Positions 62,173 to 64,000 of a stretch of DNA of 64,000 nt are shown piece after piece. Position numbers and translations under genes: made by a program. The stretch comes from an uncultured Chitinophaga sp. (GTDB lineage Bacteria > Bacteroidota > Bacteroidia > Chitinophagales > Chitinophagaceae). How positions within the stretch are numbered: position 1 is the first letter of the stretch; each line of letters begins with the position of its first letter. The stretch covers positions 124,001 through 188,000 of the forward strand of contig NZ_CAMLHC010000004.1 in NCBI RefSeq assembly GCF_946479755.1, given 5' to 3'. The notes under the pieces were generated by a model, which worked only from the letters and a program-made list of their open reading frames with translations, made no database searches and was not told the origin of the DNA.

Positions 62173-63069
62173 CTATTCCTGATTTTCCTCCACTACCATC
62201 TTCACATAAAACAACCTGCTGGCTCCCTGGTCATTATCCGCTACCAAATGAAGATACCAATCATTACCCTTAATAGACGATAAACAAACACCCTCCATCT
62301 TTTCTCCTTTGAATACGGGATCTATGTCTGACAGATTAACGATACCATCCAGCTGTATGTCACCACCGTTCAATTGCTGGCTGATATGTGTTACCCAGCC
62401 GAGGTAACTGTTGCCGATAACTCCGTCGTCATAGGCATTGCTGGTGGCTTCACTGGAAAGAAGAACGAGCAACGCATCTTGCTGCTCCACGTAACACAAT
62501 TCGGAAACACCGGCGAACCCGGGCATAGGAAAAGGATTGACCAGTTTTGAAATGCTGACAGGGGCGTCTTCCTGCCGCTCCCAGAAATCCGGCGTAGTAA
62601 TCACCAGCTGATTGACCGGATGGCTTTCATTGCCCCGGTTGGCAAGTAGGAAATGATTGCCTGCTACGGCAGCTCCTTCAATATTGATCTCCGGCAGCTG
62701 CTGTAAACGTTTGACAAAGGAAGCGTATGAAATATAGACAGGTTTGCCGTCATGAGGCGGAAGCGGTAGCAATACACCTGTTTCCCGTTCTTTTGTAGCG
62801 GCAGATCCGAGTGCCAGCAGCCTTTTCTGTTTGCCGGTATGCACTATGACTGCTGTTTCCAGGTCAGACTTTTTAGCTTTGGGGATGCGCTTTTCTTCAT
62901 ACTGAAACAGTGTTACTGTATTGACTTCATGATAATTACTGTCCATGACCAGCAGTTGATTGGCATCGTCGCCAATGATATACAGGTGCCCGTCGTAATA
63001 GTTGATGGCGGAGCCGGAAGGGTAGTGGCTCAGGAGTAATGTTTTCAATAATGTGATGATCGCTTTCAA
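62173..63069 (-). CDS. DUF6929-like beta-propeller protein
   Basis: This 298-residue protein starts at TTG 63069; no better start is seen in the frame. It has repeated beta-rich segments with LYIIGDDANQLLVMD, KRLLALGSAATKERETG, AAVAGNHFLLANRGNESHPVNQL, GFAGVSELCYVEQQDALLVLLSSE and FKGEKMEGVCL. The pattern is that of a cytoplasmic or secreted propeller of unknown function; I recall DUF6929 for related proteins. No signal peptide is visible. It lies 16 bp upstream of the repeat at the Fic gene and reads towards it. Confidence 0.7.
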   Translation of the reverse strand: MKAIITLLKTLLLSHYPSGSAINYYDGHLYIIGDDANQLLVMDSNYHEVNTVTLFQYEEKRIPKAKKSDLETAVIVHTGKQKRLLALGSAATKERETGVLLPLPPHDGKPVYISYASFVKRLQQLPEINIEGAAVAGNHFLLANRGNESHPVNQLVITTPDFWERQEDAPVSISKLVNPFPMPGFAGVSELCYVEQQDALLVLLSSEATSNAYDDGVIGNSYLGWVTHISQQLNGGDIQLDGIVNLSDIDPVFKGEKMEGVCLSSIKGNDWYLHLVADNDQGASRLFYVKMVVEENQE

Positions 63070-63534
63070 GGTTCGTCTGGTTATAGTTTTGAATACTGCT
63101 GCCGAAAGTGGTTTTCAGGCTGCTGCATTGGCTGATTTTCAGCAGCGACACCAATAACATCTCATTAACAAATGAAAATAAGTCCAATTACCTTCGACTT
63201 CGTTTCTAAGTTAACCAAAGTATCAAAAAGATAATATGGATTTTCTTCTGACACATAATTTCAACGGTACCAAAAATAATGTAATTGCTAGAGAGCGTGC
63301 TTTTAGACGTCGGCAGGGTGAAGTCTGATGTAGTACAGACGCAACATTTTACAGGAGCACCTGTCAAAAGGAAAAGCCGCAAACTTCTTTTAAAGAGTTG
63401 GCGGCTTTTCCATGTGTCCGGGAAAATTGTATTGAACCCGGTAATAAATAGCCTTATAGCTGAAAATGGTTTTCGCATTTAAGTTGTTGATATGTTTTAG
63501 GTGGCAGATAGTTCTAACTGTATAAATTATTTTT
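63070..63534. other. Gene-free stretch with hairpins
   Basis: No gene can be supported here. The stretch is AT-rich. It has a strong hairpin at 63370-63411 and a second small one (CCGGG at 63418-63422 with CCCGG at 63437-63441). Short open frames of 65-90 residues on both strands lack family features, and one encloses the hairpin. The promoter of the gene at 63535 must lie at the right end, near TATAAATTATTTTT. Confidence 0.6.
63370..63411. terminator. Terminator-like hairpin in the gene-free stretch
   Basis: GGAAAAGCCGC (63370-63380) and GCGGCTTTTCC (63401-63411) are perfect 11-bp arms around 20 bases that can pair further. The AAAAGCCGC/GCGGCTTTT form is common in Bacteroidota terminators. 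The gene it ends is unclear, which suggests a lost gene. Confidence 0.5.
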
Positions 63535-64000
63535 ATGAATAACGATTGGTTAGCAAAGGCGGCTAACATAGGTGCTTTAATTGGTGTTCCCGGTTCAATT
63601 GCTTCCTTCTACGTTGATGCAGCGCCAGCGGTTTCCTATTCCGTAACATCTGTGGCCTCCATCCTGGCGATGGGTTGTGTTTACAGGATAGTGAAGGACA
63701 AAGGTACATTCGGACTGTTCGGGAACACCCCTTCTTATAAGATGGATTTCGAATTAATAGCAAATTACACAAGAATAGATATCATTTCTGAAGATTCAAC
63801 ACAAGCGAAATACTCCTGTACTCATACCTTTAAGTGCAGGAAGCATTCGGCGAATATTTATTATTTCCGTGTGTTCCCGGGCGATAGTTTTTCCAACATA
63901 CAAGTCTCGTGTGGAAGGATTATAGCTATCAATAACGTTGCCGCCGGTAAAGATATTTTTGTTGAATTTGATGCACCCTGCAGGGTCGATGAAACTAAAT
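63535..64000 (+). CDS. Unknown protein with two hydrophobic segments, 3' truncated
   Basis: From ATG 63535 the frame is open to the window end (at least 155 residues). The start is MNNDWLAKAANIGALIGVPGSIAS. Two hydrophobic segments (about 10-27 and 33-50, VSYSVTSVASILAMGCVYRIV) precede a beta-rich cysteine-containing part (YSCTHTFKCRKHSANIYYFRVFPGD, about 95-120). The arrangement recalls small two-helix membrane anchors joined to an effector or sensor domain, as in some phage-defence proteins, but this is only a guess. It does not resemble its neighbours in base use. Confidence 0.55.
   Translation, partial: MNNDWLAKAANIGALIGVPGSIASFYVDAAPAVSYSVTSVASILAMGCVYRIVKDKGTFGLFGNTPSYKMDFELIANYTRIDIISEDSTQAKYSCTHTFKCRKHSANIYYFRVFPGDSFSNIQVSCGRIIAINNVAAGKDIFVEFDAPCRVDETK

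Noticed and set aside
63206..63482. Short open frames on both strands (90 and 65 codons)
   Set aside because: They cross the hairpin at 63370-63411 and lack recognisable features or good starts.
1..64000. CRISPR array, tRNA, rRNA or insertion sequence
   Set aside because: I saw no regularly spaced repeats, no cloverleaf-like tRNA and no transposase-like protein anywhere in the window.

Overview
The window is about 50% G+C and looks like a chromosomal segment of a Bacteroidota bacterium, most probably Chitinophaga or a close relative in the Chitinophagaceae. The evidence is two ECF sigma/FecR-controlled TonB receptor loci, a SusC/SusD pair, an Oar-like receptor, FAS1 and DUF4397 lipoproteins, many AraC and Crp/Fnr regulators, weak Shine-Dalgarno sites and an occasional TTTG/TAnnTTTG promoter. 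No tRNA, rRNA, CRISPR array or insertion sequence was found. Both ends cut a gene.

Layout. 0-6.1 kb: secreted and envelope proteins (a truncated beta-domain protein, a TraB/GumN protein, a membrane protein, an outer-membrane barrel, a formylglycine-generating-enzyme-like protein). 6.1-7.2 kb: an AT-rich two-gene module, a GNAT-like protein plus a HigA-like regulator behind a palindromic operator, resembling a toxin-antitoxin cassette. 7.2-13.1 kb: an HxlR regulator and a tripartite drug-efflux operon (DHA2 pump, TolC, HlyD) divergent from an AraC regulator. 13.1-14.8 kb: a compact RiPP locus with two tandem precursor peptides ending in CPACGMG and an MNIO (DUF692) enzyme. 14.8-19 kb: a BamE-like lipoprotein, a HAD phosphatase, two divergent paralogous Crp/Fnr regulators, a DUF1275 protein and a methyltransferase.

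19-30 kb is a polysaccharide utilisation locus: ECF sigma, FecR, SusC, SusD, a lipoprotein with an HEWLH zinc motif, a GH27 alpha-galactosidase and a putative (alpha/alpha)6 glycosidase, closed by a 44-bp perfect palindrome. The logical flow is sensing and uptake of an alpha-galactoside-containing glycan, followed by its hydrolysis. 30-36 kb holds a TonB receptor divergent from an AraC regulator, a methyltransferase and groES-groEL. 36-44.7 kb is a run of small regulators and single-domain enzymes (methyltransferases, SDR, VOC, DUF1569, alpha/beta hydrolases, DUF1801).

44.8-60.7 kb is one long co-directional locus: ECF sigma, FecR, a TonB receptor with an STN signalling domain, two DUF4397-type lipoproteins, four FAS1 (fasciclin) lipoproteins with about two domains each, and an Oar-like TonB receptor. 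The genes are nearly contiguous, so they probably form a regulated cell-surface system whose ligand is unknown. 60.8-64 kb is AT-richer: a Fic protein with a winged-helix tail and an inverted repeat at its own start, a DUF6929-like protein, a gene-free stretch with hairpins, and the start of an unknown protein with two hydrophobic segments.

The best candidates for little-described biology are the CPACGMG/MNIO RiPP locus, the sigma/FecR-TonB-fasciclin locus and the GNAT-like/HigA-like module.
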